64,000 nucleotides of DNA from Betaproteobacteria bacterium (GTDB lineage: Bacteria > Pseudomonadota > Gammaproteobacteria > Burkholderiales > Usitatibacteraceae). The DNA lies in contig JAEUMY010000007.1 in the NCBI GenBank assembly GCA_016791265.1, positions 124,001 through 188,000 on the forward strand. Direction: 5' to 3'. The notes beneath the pieces are model-generated. The model did no database searches and was not told where the DNA came from. It saw only the letters and a program-made list of their open reading frames with translations. Made by a program: the position numbers and the translations under genes. This document shows, piece by piece, positions 8,977 through 18,592 of this stretch (position 1 is its first letter; the number at the start of each line of letters is the position of its first letter).

Positions 8977-9018
8977 AGCGTCCGCGACGACACAAGGCGG
9001 AGAGCACCCCCCGCCGCG

Positions 9019-9024
9019 TATAAT
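9019..9024 (+). promoter_or_regulatory. Candidate -10 box of leuS
   Basis: TATAAT lies 38 bp before the leuS ATG. No convincing -35 hexamer sits 16-18 bp upstream, so this is only a candidate. Confidence 0.35.
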
Positions 9025-9061
9025 TTCGGTCTACTTTTCCCTTCAGAAGAATTGCCGTTTC

Positions 9062-11674
9062 ATGGACGCCCGCGACGCCGCAGCCAATCCCTACCACCCA
9101 CAGGCCATCGAACCCGCTTTCCAGACCGAGTGGGAAGCCGCCAATGCCTACCGTGCAACGGAGGACACCCGCAAGCCCAAGTTCTATTGCGTGTCCATGC
9201 TGCCCTACCCCTCGGGTAAGCTGCACATGGGCCATGTGCGCAACTACACCATCAGCGACGTGATGTCGCGCCAGCTGCGCATGAAGGGCTTCAACGTCCT
9301 GCACCCCATGGGCTGGGACGCGTTCGGCCTGCCTGCGGAAAACGCGGCCATGAAGAACGGCGTGCCGCCGGCCCAGTGGACCTACGAAAACATCGCCTAC
9401 ATGAAGAAGCAGTGCAAGGCGATGGGCTGGGGACTCGACTGGTCGCGAGAAGTCGCCACCTGCGACCCGGCGTACTACAAGTGGAACCAGTGGTTGTTCC
9501 TCAAGATGCTGGAGAAGGGCATCGCCTATCGCAAGACCGGTGTCGTGAACTGGGACCCGGTGGACATGACCGTGCTCGCGAACGAGCAGGTGGTGGACGG
9601 CAAGGGCTGGCGCTCGGGCGCGCCGGTGGAGAAGCGCGAGATTCCGATGTATTACCTCCGCATCACCGACTATGCCGACGAACTGCTCGCGCAGCTCGAC
9701 AAGATGGACGGCTGGCCGGCGGAAGTGCGGCTGATGCAGAAGAACTGGATCGGCAAGTCGGTCGGTGCGGAAATCCATTTCCCGTATGACGAGGAATCCA
9801 TCGGCAAGGCCGGTGTGCTGAAGGTGTTCTCCACGCGCCCGGACACGCTGTATGGCGCGACCTTCATGGCCGTGGCGGCAGAACACCCGTTGGCCCTTCA
9901 AGCAGCGCAACACAACGCAGGGCTGGCCGCGTTCATCGAGGAATGCAAGAAGGGCGGCGTGACCGAGGCGGAACTCGCCACGCAGGAGAAGAAGGGCATG
10001 CCCACGGGACTCTTCTGCCTGCACCCGCTGACACAAAAGAAACTGCCCATCTGGGTCGGCAACTACGTGCTCATGGGTTACGGCGAGGGTGCCGTCATGG
10101 GTGTGCCCGCGCATGACGAGCGCGACTTCGCGTTTGCCAAGAAATACGAGCTCCGCATCGTGCAGGTCGTGGACGTGCCGGGCAAGGACTGGTCCATCGA
10201 AAAGTGGCAGGACTGGTATTCGGATGATGGTGTGGCCATCGCGTCGGAAGACTTCACCGGCCTCACCACGGCACAGTTCAAGGAAAAGATCGGCGCGGTG
10301 CTCTCGGCCATCGATCTGGGCGGGCCGCGCACGACCTATCGGCTCCGCGACTGGGGCATCTCGCGCCAGCGCTACTGGGGCACGCCGGTACCCATCATCC
10401 ACTGCGGCGATTGCGGCCCGGTGCCGGTGCCGTATGAGGACCTGCCGGTGGTGCTGCCGGAGGACTGCGTGCCGGACGGCTCGGGCAACCCGCTCAACAA
10501 GCGCGAGGACTTCCTGAAGTGCGCCTGCCCCAAATGCGGCAAGCCGGCACGGCGCGAGACGGACACGATGGACACGTTCGTGGATTCGTCCTGGTACTTC
10601 ATGCGCTATGCCAGCGCGGGTGCGGAGACCATGGTCGACGCCCGCAACGATCACTGGAACCCGATGGACCAGTACATCGGCGGCATCAGCCACGCCATCC
10701 TGCACCTGCTCTACGCGCGCTTCTGGACCAAGGTCATGCGCGACATGAACATGCTCAAGTACGACGAGCCGTTCACCAAGCTGCTCACGCAAGGCATGGT
10801 GCTGAACCATATCTACCTGCGGCGCAACGACAAGGGCGGCATCGACTATCACGCGCCGGACTCCGTCATCGCCAAGCATGACGAGCATGGCAAGGTGACC
10901 GGCTACGTCTCCAAGGCCGACGGCCTCCCCGTGGAGTACAACGGCATCGGCACCATGTCCAAGTCCAAGTTGAACGGTGTGGACCCGCAGGACATCATCG
11001 ACAAGTACGGCGCGGATTCCGCACGCCTCTTCGTCATGTTCGCCGCCCCGCCGGAACTGACCATCGAGTGGTCGGATGCGGGCGTGGAAGGGGCCAATCG
11101 ATTCCTCAATCGCGTGTGGCGATTTGTTTTCGGCGTGAGTGATGTGGCGGCCACGACAGGCTGGAAAACCGCAGATGCGAATATTCGCAGTGCCCGCATG
11201 GAGCTCCACAAAACGCTTGCGCAAGCCACATTCGACTACGGCCGCGCGCAGTACAACACGGTGGTGTCGGCCTGCATGAAGATGCTGAACACGCTGGAAA
11301 AGGTGCCCGCCGATTCGCCCGCAGGCAATGCGTTGCGCGCGGAAGGCACGTCCATCCTGCTCCGCACGCTGTACCCGGTGACGCCGCACATCACCAGCGC
11401 GCTGTGGCGCAACGTGGGCTACGAGAAGCTTCACGGCAGCCTGCTCGATGCGCCCTGGCCGGAAGTCGCGGCCGACGCGTTGCAGCAGGACGAGATCGAA
11501 CTCGTGCTGCAGATCAACGGCAAGACCCGCGGCAAGGTGACCGTGCCGGCCAAGGCCACGCGCGAGGAAGTCGAGGAACTGGTGCGCATGGATGAAACCG
11601 CACTCAAGTACGCCGAAGGCGGCATCAAGAAGGTGATCGTTGTTCCGGGGAGGCTCGTCAATGTGGTCATCTGA
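9062..11674 (+). CDS. leuS: Leucyl-tRNA synthetase
   Basis: This class I aminoacyl-tRNA synthetase of 870 residues charges tRNA-Leu. The HIGH-type motif is [13 protein letters not shown] at about 50-62 and the KMSKS-type motif is [11 protein letters not shown] near residue 631. A CP1 editing domain is present ([12 protein letters not shown], and [10 protein letters not shown] in the editing pocket). The start [18 protein letters not shown] is chosen over an upstream extension that overlaps the previous gene. The C-terminus overlaps the lptE start. A GCGAATATTCGC copy encodes ANIR in the anticodon-binding region. Confidence 0.97.
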   Translation: MDARDAAANPYHPQAIEPAFQTEWEAANAYRATEDTRKPKFYCVSMLPYPSGKLHMGHVRNYTISDVMSRQLRMKGFNVLHPMGWDAFGLPAENAAMKNGVPPAQWTYENIAYMKKQCKAMGWGLDWSREVATCDPAYYKWNQWLFLKMLEKGIAYRKTGVVNWDPVDMTVLANEQVVDGKGWRSGAPVEKREIPMYYLRITDYADELLAQLDKMDGWPAEVRLMQKNWIGKSVGAEIHFPYDEESIGKAGVLKVFSTRPDTLYGATFMAVAAEHPLALQAAQHNAGLAAFIEECKKGGVTEAELATQEKKGMPTGLFCLHPLTQKKLPIWVGNYVLMGYGEGAVMGVPAHDERDFAFAKKYELRIVQVVDVPGKDWSIEKWQDWYSDDGVAIASEDFTGLTTAQFKEKIGAVLSAIDLGGPRTTYRLRDWGISRQRYWGTPVPIIHCGDCGPVPVPYEDLPVVLPEDCVPDGSGNPLNKREDFLKCACPKCGKPARRETDTMDTFVDSSWYFMRYASAGAETMVDARNDHWNPMDQYIGGISHAILHLLYARFWTKVMRDMNMLKYDEPFTKLLTQGMVLNHIYLRRNDKGGIDYHAPDSVIAKHDEHGKVTGYVSKADGLPVEYNGIGTMSKSKLNGVDPQDIIDKYGADSARLFVMFAAPPELTIEWSDAGVEGANRFLNRVWRFVFGVSDVAATTGWKTADANIRSARMELHKTLAQATFDYGRAQYNTVVSACMKMLNTLEKVPADSPAGNALRAEGTSILLRTLYPVTPHITSALWRNVGYEKLHGSLLDAPWPEVAADALQQDEIELVLQINGKTRGKVTVPAKATREEVEELVRMDETALKYAEGGIKKVIVVPGRLVNVVI
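11177..11188. repeat. GCGAATATTCGC palindrome in leuS
   Basis: Perfect copy with T/A flanks, read as Ala-Asn-Ile-Arg ([11 protein letters not shown] context without the first residue). Confidence 0.95.
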
Positions 11675-12230
11675 ATTTCGGGAGGCGGCAGGCGGTAGGC
11701 GCAAGGCGGAAAACCACGCACCGTTGCGCGCCAGCACCGCCTCACGCCTCGCGCCTTCCGCCTTCCTGCTGGCGGGGTCTCTGCTTGTCGCCAGCTGCGG
11801 CTTCCAGCTGCGTGGCGACATCACCGTCCCATTCAAAGACCTGTACATCTCGGCCCCCACCAATTCGCCCATCGGCGCGGACCTGAAGAAAAAGCTCGCC
11901 GCGCAGACGCCGATGGCGGCGGACGCGGGCAAGGCCGACGGGCGCATCACCATTTCCGAGGAAGCGCGTGACAAGATCATCCTCTCGCTCTCCGGCGCCG
12001 GCCGGGTGCGCGAATACCAGCTGAAGCTGCGTGTCGCTTACAACGTGACCGATGGCAAGGGCGCGGTGCTGATTCCGCGCACCGAAATGAACCTCACCCG
12101 CATCATGTCTTACGACGATGCCTTCGTGCTGGCGAAGGCGCAGGAGGAAGTGCTGTTGTACAAGGACATGGAGAATGACGTGGTGCAGCAGATCCTGCGC
12201 CGCGTGGCGCTGGTGAAGCGCGCGGGCTGA
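11661..12230 (+). CDS. lptE: LPS-assembly lipoprotein LptE
   Basis: LptE plugs the outer-membrane translocon LptD for LPS delivery. The ATG at 11661 follows GGGGAGG and overlaps the end of leuS. The 189-residue product has a lipoprotein signal peptide ending LLVASC before GFQLRGD, a signature of LptE. The n-region is unusually long, about 45 residues before the Cys. It is made of residues encoded by a GC-rich repeat (AAGGRRKAE and ASRLAPSAF), which suggests repeat DNA invaded the 5' end of the gene. The rest is of normal length. Confidence 0.9.
   Translation: MWSSEFREAAGGRRKAENHAPLRASTASRLAPSAFLLAGSLLVASCGFQLRGDITVPFKDLYISAPTNSPIGADLKKKLAAQTPMAADAGKADGRITISEEARDKIILSLSGAGRVREYQLKLRVAYNVTDGKGAVLIPRTEMNLTRIMSYDDAFVLAKAQEEVLLYKDMENDVVQQILRRVALVKRAG
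11681..11766. repeat. GGCGGAAGGC-family repeat, copy 3, inside lptE
   Basis: The left part at 11681-11711 carries GGCGGCAGGCGGTAGGCG units. The right part at 11738-11766 carries the inverted form (CGCGCCTTCCGCCTTCC). The pair brackets the variable n-region of the lptE signal peptide. Confidence 0.65.
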
Positions 12231-12242
12231 TCCACACGCCTC

Positions 12243-13241
12243 ATGCGCGTTTCCGCCGACCAGTTCATCGCCCGCCCGCCGAAGCAGCTGGCGCCGCTGT
12301 ACACGGTGCATGGCGCGGAGCCGCTCCTGGTGCTGGAGGCGGCGGAGACGCTGCGCGCACTGGCGCGCGAACACGGTTATGTGGACCGCGAAGTTCACAC
12401 TGTCGAACCTGGATTCGATTGGAGCGCGATGCTGATGGCGGGCGCCAGCCTGTCGCTCTTCGCTTCCCAACGCCTGATGGAAATCCGCATTCCCACCGGC
12501 AAGCCCGGGATCGAGGGCGGCAAGGCGCTGGAAGCCTTCACGCAAAAGCTGCCTGACGACACGGTCACGCTGGTGGTTCTTCCCGAGATTGATTGGCAGG
12601 GCCAGAAAGCGAAATGGTTTAGCGCGCTGGCGTTGGCTGGCACGATGATTGAAGGCCGCGCAATCAGCCGCGCCGAATTGCCCGCGTTTCTCGCTGCGCG
12701 ATTCAAGCTGCAGAACCAGACCGCCATGCCTGATGCGCTGGACTTTCTCGCCGACCAGACTGAAGGCAACCTGTTGGCCGCTGTGCAGGAAGTTCGCAAG
12801 CTGGCGCTGCTTGCGCCGACAGGCGACGTGTCGCTGGACACGATGAAGGACTGCGTGCTCGATGTGTCGCGCTTTCATCCCGGCCAGCTTGCGGAGGCGG
12901 TTCACGAAGGTGATGTTGCGCGGCTGGAAAGGATCGTCACCGGCCTGAAGGCGGAAGGCGAGCCGCTCCCGCTCATCCTGTGGCAGCTCGCCAATGAATG
13001 TCGTCTCATGCTGCGGGTGAAGGGCGTGACCAAAGGCGGACGTCCCATGCATCCCTCACAGGAGGCGCGACTCGCGCGCACCGTGCGCCGCCACACCGCG
13101 CAAAGCCTGAAGGCTGCGCTGATGCAGGCCGCGCGCGTGGACCGGATGGTGAAGGGTCTCGACGGCGGCGATCCGTGGCTGGGCCTGTTGCAACTGGCGC
13201 TGCTGATGAGCGGCCAGGCCATGCTCCGGGAGGCTGCATGA
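12243..13241 (+). CDS. holA: DNA polymerase III subunit delta
   Basis: This 332-residue clamp-loader subunit begins 12 bp after lptE, the usual leuS-lptE-holA order. The family N-terminus LYTVHGAEPLLVLEAAETLR is visible at about 18-37. Other family features are FASQRLMEIRIP near residue 75 and FLADQTEGNLLAAVQEVRKL near 165 (domain II/III). The C-terminal helical collar contains LPLILWQLANECRLML. Delta opens the sliding clamp beta during loading. Confidence 0.93.
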   Translation: MRVSADQFIARPPKQLAPLYTVHGAEPLLVLEAAETLRALAREHGYVDREVHTVEPGFDWSAMLMAGASLSLFASQRLMEIRIPTGKPGIEGGKALEAFTQKLPDDTVTLVVLPEIDWQGQKAKWFSALALAGTMIEGRAISRAELPAFLAARFKLQNQTAMPDALDFLADQTEGNLLAAVQEVRKLALLAPTGDVSLDTMKDCVLDVSRFHPGQLAEAVHEGDVARLERIVTGLKAEGEPLPLILWQLANECRLMLRVKGVTKGGRPMHPSQEARLARTVRRHTAQSLKAALMQAARVDRMVKGLDGGDPWLGLLQLALLMSGQAMLREAA

Positions 13242-13267
13242 ACGGCTCAAGATAAACTGCATCCATC

Positions 13268-14566
13268 ATGCCCAACGATCTCAACCAACTCGCCCGCACC
13301 GATCTCGCCGCCTACATGGAACAGGTGGGAAAGAACGCGCGCACCGCCAGCCATGCCCTGGCCCGCGCGACGGCGGACGAGAAGAACAATGCGCTTTCCG
13401 CCATCGCCTACGCCATCATCGCGGGCAAGGCGAATATTCGCAGTGCGAATATTCGCGATGTGGAACGCGCCACGGCGGAGGGCCGCGATGCGGCGTTCAT
13501 CGACCGACTGACGCTCAACGACGCGGCGATCATCGGCATGGCCGAGGGTCTGCGCGATGTCGCCAAGTTGCCCGATCCCGTTGGCGAGGAGACGGAGCGC
13601 ATCACCCGCCCCTCCGGCATCAAGCTGTCCCGCATGCGCGTGCCGCTGGGTGTCGTGGGCATCATCTATGAATCGAGGCCCAATGTGACGGCGGATGCCG
13701 CGGCGCTCTGCCTCAAGTCCGGCAATGCCTGCATCCTGCGCGGCGGATCGGAAGCGCTGGAAACCAATCGCGCCATCGCGCGACGCGTGCATGCCGGGCT
13801 GGATCAGGCCGGGCTGCCGCCCACCGCCGTGCAGGTGGTCGATGTCGCCGACCGCGCCGCCGTGGGTCATCTCATCACGCTGTGCGAGTATGTGGATGTC
13901 ATCGTGCCGCGCGGCGGCAAGAGCCTCATCGAGCGCATCAGCAACGAGGCGCGCATCCCCGTCATCAAGCATCTCGATGGCATCTGCCATGTGTACGTGG
14001 ATGACACGGCCGATCTCGACATGGCCGAGCGCATCGTGGACAACGCCAAGACGCAGCGCTACGGCACGTGCAACACGGCGGAGACGCTGCTCGTCGCGCG
14101 CGGCGTGGCAGAGGCGTTCTTGCCGCGCATCACGCGAATATTCTCAGCGAAGAAGGTCGAAATGCGTTGTGACACGCAAGCCAAGGCCATTCTGGATGCG
14201 GTTGGCATCGCCAGCGTGGCGGCCACACCGGAAGACTTCGACACCGAATACCTGGCGCCCATCATTTCCATCGCCGTCGTGGCCGGCCTGGATGCCGCGA
14301 TGGCGCATATCGCCGCGCACGGCTCGCAGCACACCGACGCCATCATCACGACCGACCCGACCAAGGCGGAGCGCTTCCTGCGCGAAGTCGATTCCGCGTC
14401 GGTGATGGTGAACGCCTCCACCCGATTCGCCGACGGTTTCGAATATGGGCTGGGTGCCGAGATCGGCATTTCCACCGACAAGCTGCATGCGCGCGGGCCC
14501 GTGGGGCTGGAAGGGCTGACGTCGCAGAAGTGGATTGTGCGCGGCAGTGGTGAAGTCAGAAGCTGA
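13268..14566 (+). CDS. proA: Gamma-glutamyl phosphate reductase
   Basis: ProA reduces gamma-glutamyl phosphate to glutamate semialdehyde with NADPH in proline synthesis. The 432-residue protein has the aldehyde-dehydrogenase-fold signatures [20 protein letters not shown] near 127-146, [14 protein letters not shown], and the catalytic Cys near residue 268 in [10 protein letters not shown]. Two GCGAATATTCGC copies three bases apart encode [10 protein letters not shown] at about residues 55-64. Aligned by eye with E. coli ProA, this region has the same length, so the palindromes replaced sequence rather than adding it. A third, imperfect copy occurs later. Confidence 0.96.
   Translation: MPNDLNQLARTDLAAYMEQVGKNARTASHALARATADEKNNALSAIAYAIIAGKANIRSANIRDVERATAEGRDAAFIDRLTLNDAAIIGMAEGLRDVAKLPDPVGEETERITRPSGIKLSRMRVPLGVVGIIYESRPNVTADAAALCLKSGNACILRGGSEALETNRAIARRVHAGLDQAGLPPTAVQVVDVADRAAVGHLITLCEYVDVIVPRGGKSLIERISNEARIPVIKHLDGICHVYVDDTADLDMAERIVDNAKTQRYGTCNTAETLLVARGVAEAFLPRITRIFSAKKVEMRCDTQAKAILDAVGIASVAATPEDFDTEYLAPIISIAVVAGLDAAMAHIAAHGSQHTDAIITTDPTKAERFLREVDSASVMVNASTRFADGFEYGLGAEIGISTDKLHARGPVGLEGLTSQKWIVRGSGEVRS
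13430..13441. repeat. GCGAATATTCGC palindrome in proA (first of a pair)
   Basis: Perfect copy read as Ala-Asn-Ile-Arg. The next copy starts only 15 bp later, exactly five codons on. Confidence 0.95.
13445..13456. repeat. GCGAATATTCGC palindrome in proA (second of a pair)
   Basis: Perfect copy in the same Ala-Asn-Ile-Arg frame as its neighbour. This is the only tandem pair in the window. Confidence 0.95.
14134..14145. repeat. One-mismatch palindrome in proA
   Basis: GCGAATATTCTC, read as Arg-Ile-Phe-Ser; position 11 differs from the consensus. Confidence 0.55.
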
Positions 14567-14579
14567 TGCGGACTCCATC

Positions 14580-15236
14580 ATGAGTGCGATCGGCATTCTC
14601 GGCGGCACCTTCGACCCCATTCACAACGGACACCTGCGGCTGGCCGAGGAGATGCGCGAGCATTTCGGGCTCGCCAGCGTGCGCCTCATCCCGGCTGGCG
14701 ACCCGTGGCAGAAGTCGCGCGGCGCGCGGCAGATCGCCAAGGCCGGGCATCGACAGGCCATGATCCGCGCCGCCATCGCCAGCAATCCGGATTTCACGCT
14801 GGATGATCGCGAGATCCGCCGCGAAGGGCCGAGCTACACGCTGGACACGCTGCTTGCGCTGCGCAGTGAACTGGGCGCCACGACACCATTGGTCTGGTTG
14901 ATGGGCAGCGACACCTTTCTCGGCATGCCGACCTGGCACCGCTGGCATGAACTCTTCGCCTATGCGCACGTGGCCGTGGCTGAGCGCGCGGGCAACACGA
15001 GCTGGCGCAACGCGATGGCGGCAGGATTGTCCGACGAGTTCGACGACCGCCACGTGGCCGACCCCGCGCAGCTGAATGACAGTCCTGGCGGGCGCATCGC
15101 CATCTTCACCATGACGGCGCTGGACATCTCGTCCACCGCTGTCCGGTCCCACCTGGCAGCGGGCCGGTCCCCTCGCTATCTGGTGCCGGACGCCGTACTG
15201 GATTACATTGCCACACACCAACTTTACCGGGACTGA
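14580..15236 (+). CDS. nadD: Nicotinate-nucleotide adenylyltransferase
   Basis: This 218-residue enzyme transfers AMP from ATP to nicotinate mononucleotide in NAD synthesis. The nucleotidyltransferase signature GGTFDPIHNGHLRLAEE sits at residues 8-24. The C-terminal ISSTAVRSHLAAGRSPRYLV holds the second ATP-binding motif. The start MSAIGILGGTFDP is the family start; a 15-codon upstream extension overlaps the end of proA and is not supported. It precedes rsfS, a conserved pairing. Confidence 0.95.
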   Translation: MSAIGILGGTFDPIHNGHLRLAEEMREHFGLASVRLIPAGDPWQKSRGARQIAKAGHRQAMIRAAIASNPDFTLDDREIRREGPSYTLDTLLALRSELGATTPLVWLMGSDTFLGMPTWHRWHELFAYAHVAVAERAGNTSWRNAMAAGLSDEFDDRHVADPAQLNDSPGGRIAIFTMTALDISSTAVRSHLAAGRSPRYLVPDAVLDYIATHQLYRD

Positions 15237-15249
15237 TCCCAGGAGCCGA

Positions 15250-15792
15250 ATGAACCCGAAAAAAATGGGCGCGCTGGTCATCGATGCGCTGGAGGACATC
15301 AAAGGCAAGAACATCATGTTGATTAACGTAAGCAAGCTCACGTCCCTGTTCGATTACATCGCCATCGCGAGTGGCGACTCCAATCGCCAAACCAAGGCGC
15401 TGGCCAACAATGTGCGCGAGAAGGCCAAGGAAGCCGGCGTGAGTGTGTACGGGTCCGAAGGCGAGGAGAGCGGCGAGTGGGTGCTGGTCGATCTGGGCGA
15501 CGTCGTGGTTCACGTGATGCAGCCGGCGGTGCGCGAGTACTACCGCCTGGAAGAATTGTGGCGCGACGGCAAGGTGGAATTCCCCAAGCCCGAGAAGACT
15601 GAGAAGGCCGAGAAGGCGGCGAAGCCCAAGGCGGTCGCACCCAAGGTCGCGAAGAAACCCGCCGCAAAGAAGCCGGTCACAAAAAGAGCGTCCGGCACAG
15701 CGAAGTCCCGGTCCACGCAAAAACGCACAACCGCCACCGCGAAGGCCAAGCCTGCCGCCAAGCCACGCGCCGCGCGCAAGCCCAAGGCCTGA
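15250..15792 (+). CDS. rsfS: Ribosome silencing factor RsfS with a Lys/Ala-rich tail
   Basis: RsfS binds L14 of the large ribosomal subunit and blocks subunit joining in starvation. AGGAG at 15241 sets the ATG at 15250, giving 180 residues. The Iojap-like core fills residues 1 to about 115 ([45 protein letters not shown]). The remaining 65 residues form a tail of [11 protein letters not shown] and [16 protein letters not shown] units resembling a histone-H1 or AlgP tail. This makes the protein much longer than the usual 105-130 residues. The tail could bind RNA or DNA nonspecifically; that is inference. Confidence 0.93.
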   Translation: MNPKKMGALVIDALEDIKGKNIMLINVSKLTSLFDYIAIASGDSNRQTKALANNVREKAKEAGVSVYGSEGEESGEWVLVDLGDVVVHVMQPAVREYYRLEELWRDGKVEFPKPEKTEKAEKAAKPKAVAPKVAKKPAAKKPVTKRASGTAKSRSTQKRTTATAKAKPAAKPRAARKPKA

Positions 15793-15815
15793 AGCCCGCA
15801 CACCCCCCCGCGCGC

Positions 15816-16283
15816 GTGAAGCTGACCCTTATCGCCCTCGGGCACAAGATGCCCGGCTGGGTGCAGTCCGGATTCGATGAATACAGCAAGCGCATGCCGC
15901 CCGAGGCGCGCATCGACCTCGTCGAACTGAAGCCCGAGGACCGCGCCAACAAGTCGACCGAGAAGGTGCTGGAGGCGGAGCGTGTGCGTATCGAAGCCGC
16001 GCTGCCGAAGCAGGCGACCCGCATCGTGCTGGATGAACGCGGTGAACTCGTGTCGACGAAGCAGCTCTCGGAAGCCCTGGCGAGTTGGATGGCTGAAGGC
16101 GCCAATCCCTGCTTCCTCATCGGCAGCGCGGATGGCCTCTCGCCGAATTTGAAGCAATCGGCCGCGCGAATATTCGCACTGTCGAAACTGACCCTGCCGC
16201 ATGGCATGGTGCGCGTGTTGCTGGCCGAACAGCTCTATCGGGCATGGTCGTTGCTAAAGAACCATCCTTATCATCGCGAGTGA
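15816..16283 (+). CDS. rlmH: 23S rRNA (pseudouridine-1915-N3)-methyltransferase
   Basis: This 155-residue SPOUT methyltransferase modifies pseudouridine 1915 of helix 69. The start is GTG at 15816 ([20 protein letters not shown]). The SAM-binding knot is visible in [14 protein letters not shown] and [20 protein letters not shown], and the protein ends NHPYHRE as the family does. A palindrome copy encodes RIFALS just before LTLPH, where homologues have other residues but the same spacing. Confidence 0.94.
   Translation: MKLTLIALGHKMPGWVQSGFDEYSKRMPPEARIDLVELKPEDRANKSTEKVLEAERVRIEAALPKQATRIVLDERGELVSTKQLSEALASWMAEGANPCFLIGSADGLSPNLKQSAARIFALSKLTLPHGMVRVLLAEQLYRAWSLLKNHPYHRE
16166..16177. repeat. 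GCGAATATTCGC palindrome in rlmH
   Basis: Perfect copy, read as Arg-Ile-Phe-Ala. Confidence 0.95.
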
Positions 16284-16367
16284 CTGCACGTGCAAGTCGA
16301 CCACCCAATCCCCTTGCCGCCACCCCTGTCACCGTGAGTAAATAGAATCAGCACGTCGTGAGAACCA

Positions 16368-16970
16368 TTGAAAACCATTTATCTCGCTTCCAAGAGCCCC
16401 CGCCGCAAGGAACTGCTGCGCCAGATCGGCGTGCCATTCGAGCTCCTGCCATTGCGTGAGTTTCCGGTGGACCGGCGCGATGTGGACGAATCGCCGTTGC
16501 CGGGCGAAGCGCCAGTCGACTACGTGCGCCGCATCGCGCGCATCAAGGCGGAAGCGGCGGGCCGCATCATGACCTCCCGCCGCCTGCCGCAGCGGCTGGT
16601 GCTGGCCGCCGACACGACGGTGACGCTGGACGGCGAAATCTTCGGCAAGCCAGCGGATGCGGCCGATGCCGCGCGCATGCTGAAGCGTTTCTCTGCCGCC
16701 ACTCACCAGGTGCTGACCGCGGTCGCCGTCAGCGACGGGCGCGAGATGAAGGAGTCTCTATCGGTGAGCGAGGTGACCTTTCGCAAGCTGACCGACGCCG
16801 AGATTCAGACTTATGTCGCCGGCGGCGAGCCGCTCGACAAGGCCGGCGCCTACGCCATTCAGGGCAAGGCGGCCGTGTTCGTGTCTCATCTAGCGGGCAG
16901 CTTCTCCGGCGTGGTTGGACTGCCTATCGCCGAGACTTGGCAACTACTGCGCGAGTTTGATCCCTCATGA
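16368..16970 (+). CDS. maf: Maf-family nucleoside triphosphate pyrophosphatase
   Basis: The protein has 200 residues and starts at TTG 16368 (MKTIYLASKSPRRKELLRQI). The Maf signature ASKSPRRKELL is at 7-17, LAADTTVTLDGEIFGKP holds the catalytic Asp near residue 85, and KAGAYAIQGKAAVFV follows near 163. Maf enzymes hydrolyse noncanonical or pyrimidine NTPs to NMPs and limit their incorporation. The set of residues fits the YhdE/dTTPase branch, but I cannot settle substrate by eye. The stop overlaps the rng ATG, so the two are probably co-translated. Confidence 0.92.
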   Translation: MKTIYLASKSPRRKELLRQIGVPFELLPLREFPVDRRDVDESPLPGEAPVDYVRRIARIKAEAAGRIMTSRRLPQRLVLAADTTVTLDGEIFGKPADAADAARMLKRFSAATHQVLTAVAVSDGREMKESLSVSEVTFRKLTDAEIQTYVAGGEPLDKAGAYAIQGKAAVFVSHLAGSFSGVVGLPIAETWQLLREFDPS

Positions 16971-18430
16971 ACGAACAAATCCTCATCAACGTCACGCCAC
17001 AGGAAGCGCGCGTGGCCATCATGGAACAAGGTGCGACGCAGGAGCTGCACATCGAGCGCATCACCAGCCGCGGCCTGGTCGGCAACATGTACCAGGGCCG
17101 CGTGGCGCGGGTGCTGCCCGGGATGCAGTCGGCGTTCATCGAAATCGGTCTGGCGCGCGCGGCGTTTTTGCACGTGGCCGACATCTGGTCCGGGCAGAAG
17201 GGTGTCGAGCAGAAGCCCATCGAGAAAATCCTGCATGAAGGCCAGACGATCCTGGTGCAGGTCATCAAGGACCCCATCGGCAGCAAAGGCGCCCGGCTCT
17301 CGACGCAGGTGAGCATCGCCGGACGATTGCTGGTCTATCTGCCCGGCGACGCGCATATCGGCATCTCGCAGCGCATCGAAGACGAGGCCGAACGCGAGCA
17401 ACTGCGTGAAAAGGTGCATAGCCTGCTGCGCGACGCATATGGCGATGACGAGAAGGGCGGCTTCATCGTGCGCACCGTGGCCGAAACCGCGACCGACGAG
17501 GAGTTGCAGGCTGACATCCGCTATCTCATCACGTTGTGGCGCGGTATCGCGGAGGCGGCCAAGTCCGCGCCGGCGCAGACGGTGCTGTACCGCGATCTCG
17601 ATTTGCCGACACGGGTGTTGCGCGATCTCGTCACCGACACGACCGAACGCATCATTGTCGATTCGCGCGAAACGCATCAGCGCATGATCGAATTCGCCGG
17701 GAAGTACACGCCGCGCACGCTGCCCATCATCGAGCACTACACCGGCGAGCGCCCGCTGTTCGATCTCTTCGGCGCCGAGGACGAGGTGGAAAAGGCGCTG
17801 GGCAAGCGCGTGGATTTGAAAAGCGGCGGCTACGTCATCATCGACCAGACCGAGGCCCTCACCACGGTGGACGTGAACACCGGCGCCTTCGTGAGCGGGC
17901 GGAGTTTCGACGACACCATTTTCAAGACCAACCTCGAAGCGGCGCAGGCCATCGCCCGCCAGCTCAGGCTTCGAAATCTCGGCGGCATCATCATCGTCGA
18001 CTTCATCGACATGGACACCGACGAGCATCGCAACGCCGTGCTGGCCGAATTCAAGAAGGCGCTGGCGCGCGACCGCACCCGCATCACCGTGAATGGCTTC
18101 AGCCAGTTGGGGCTTGTCGAAATGACGCGAAAACGCACGCGGGAGAGCCTCGCCCACGTGCTGTGCGAACCCTGCGCCACGTGCGCAGGCCGAGGTGAAC
18201 TGAAAACCGCGCAGACCGTCTGCTATGAAGTGCTGCGCGAAATCCTCCGATCCGCGCGCCAGTTCGACGCGAAGGAGTTTCGCATCCTGGCCTCCCAGTC
18301 GGTCATCGACCGCTTCCTGGACGAGGAGGCGCAAGGCCTCACCATGCTCGAGGACTTCATTAAGAAACCCATCCTGCTGCAAGTGGAAACCGCGTACACG
18401 CAGGAACAGTTCGACGTGGTGTTGGTGTAG
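16967..18430 (+). CDS. rng: Ribonuclease G
   Basis: This 487-residue endoribonuclease processes the 5' end of 16S rRNA and takes part in mRNA decay. It has an N-terminal S1 domain (RGLVGNMYQGRVARVLPGMQ at about 36-55). The catalytic acidic motifs are TVDVNTGAFV near residue 302 and IIIVDFIDMD near 345, and the zinc-link CEPCATCAGRG is near 403. The length fits RNase G rather than RNase E, because no long unstructured C-terminal scaffold follows. Confidence 0.95.
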   Translation: MNEQILINVTPQEARVAIMEQGATQELHIERITSRGLVGNMYQGRVARVLPGMQSAFIEIGLARAAFLHVADIWSGQKGVEQKPIEKILHEGQTILVQVIKDPIGSKGARLSTQVSIAGRLLVYLPGDAHIGISQRIEDEAEREQLREKVHSLLRDAYGDDEKGGFIVRTVAETATDEELQADIRYLITLWRGIAEAAKSAPAQTVLYRDLDLPTRVLRDLVTDTTERIIVDSRETHQRMIEFAGKYTPRTLPIIEHYTGERPLFDLFGAEDEVEKALGKRVDLKSGGYVIIDQTEALTTVDVNTGAFVSGRSFDDTIFKTNLEAAQAIARQLRLRNLGGIIIVDFIDMDTDEHRNAVLAEFKKALARDRTRITVNGFSQLGLVEMTRKRTRESLAHVLCEPCATCAGRGELKTAQTVCYEVLREILRSARQFDAKEFRILASQSVIDRFLDEEAQGLTMLEDFIKKPILLQVETAYTQEQFDVVLV

Positions 18431-18439
18431 CGCGGCGGT

Positions 18440-18451
18440 GCGAATATTCGC
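18440..18451. repeat. GCGAATATTCGC palindrome after rng
   Basis: Perfect copy with T/A flanks, 10 bp after the rng stop in the gap to the convergent dynamin-like gene. Confidence 0.95.
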
Positions 18452-18592
18452 ACCAGGCCCGAACCAGGTCCGGCGGGGGGAGAAAGCGTAACGAGCGGGA
18501 GCAGGTTGGCGGCCGCGTTTGGCAACCCCGGCGCAGCTTTACATCCAGGTACAGCGAGCATCGGAACCGCCAGGATGCCCCGCGCAGTAGCT

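Noticed and set aside
8942..11980. A 1,012-codon open frame on the minus strand over leuS
   Set aside because: It is antisense to a full-length leuS and rich in Arg/His as expected for a frame forced by G+C-rich codons; no family signature seen.
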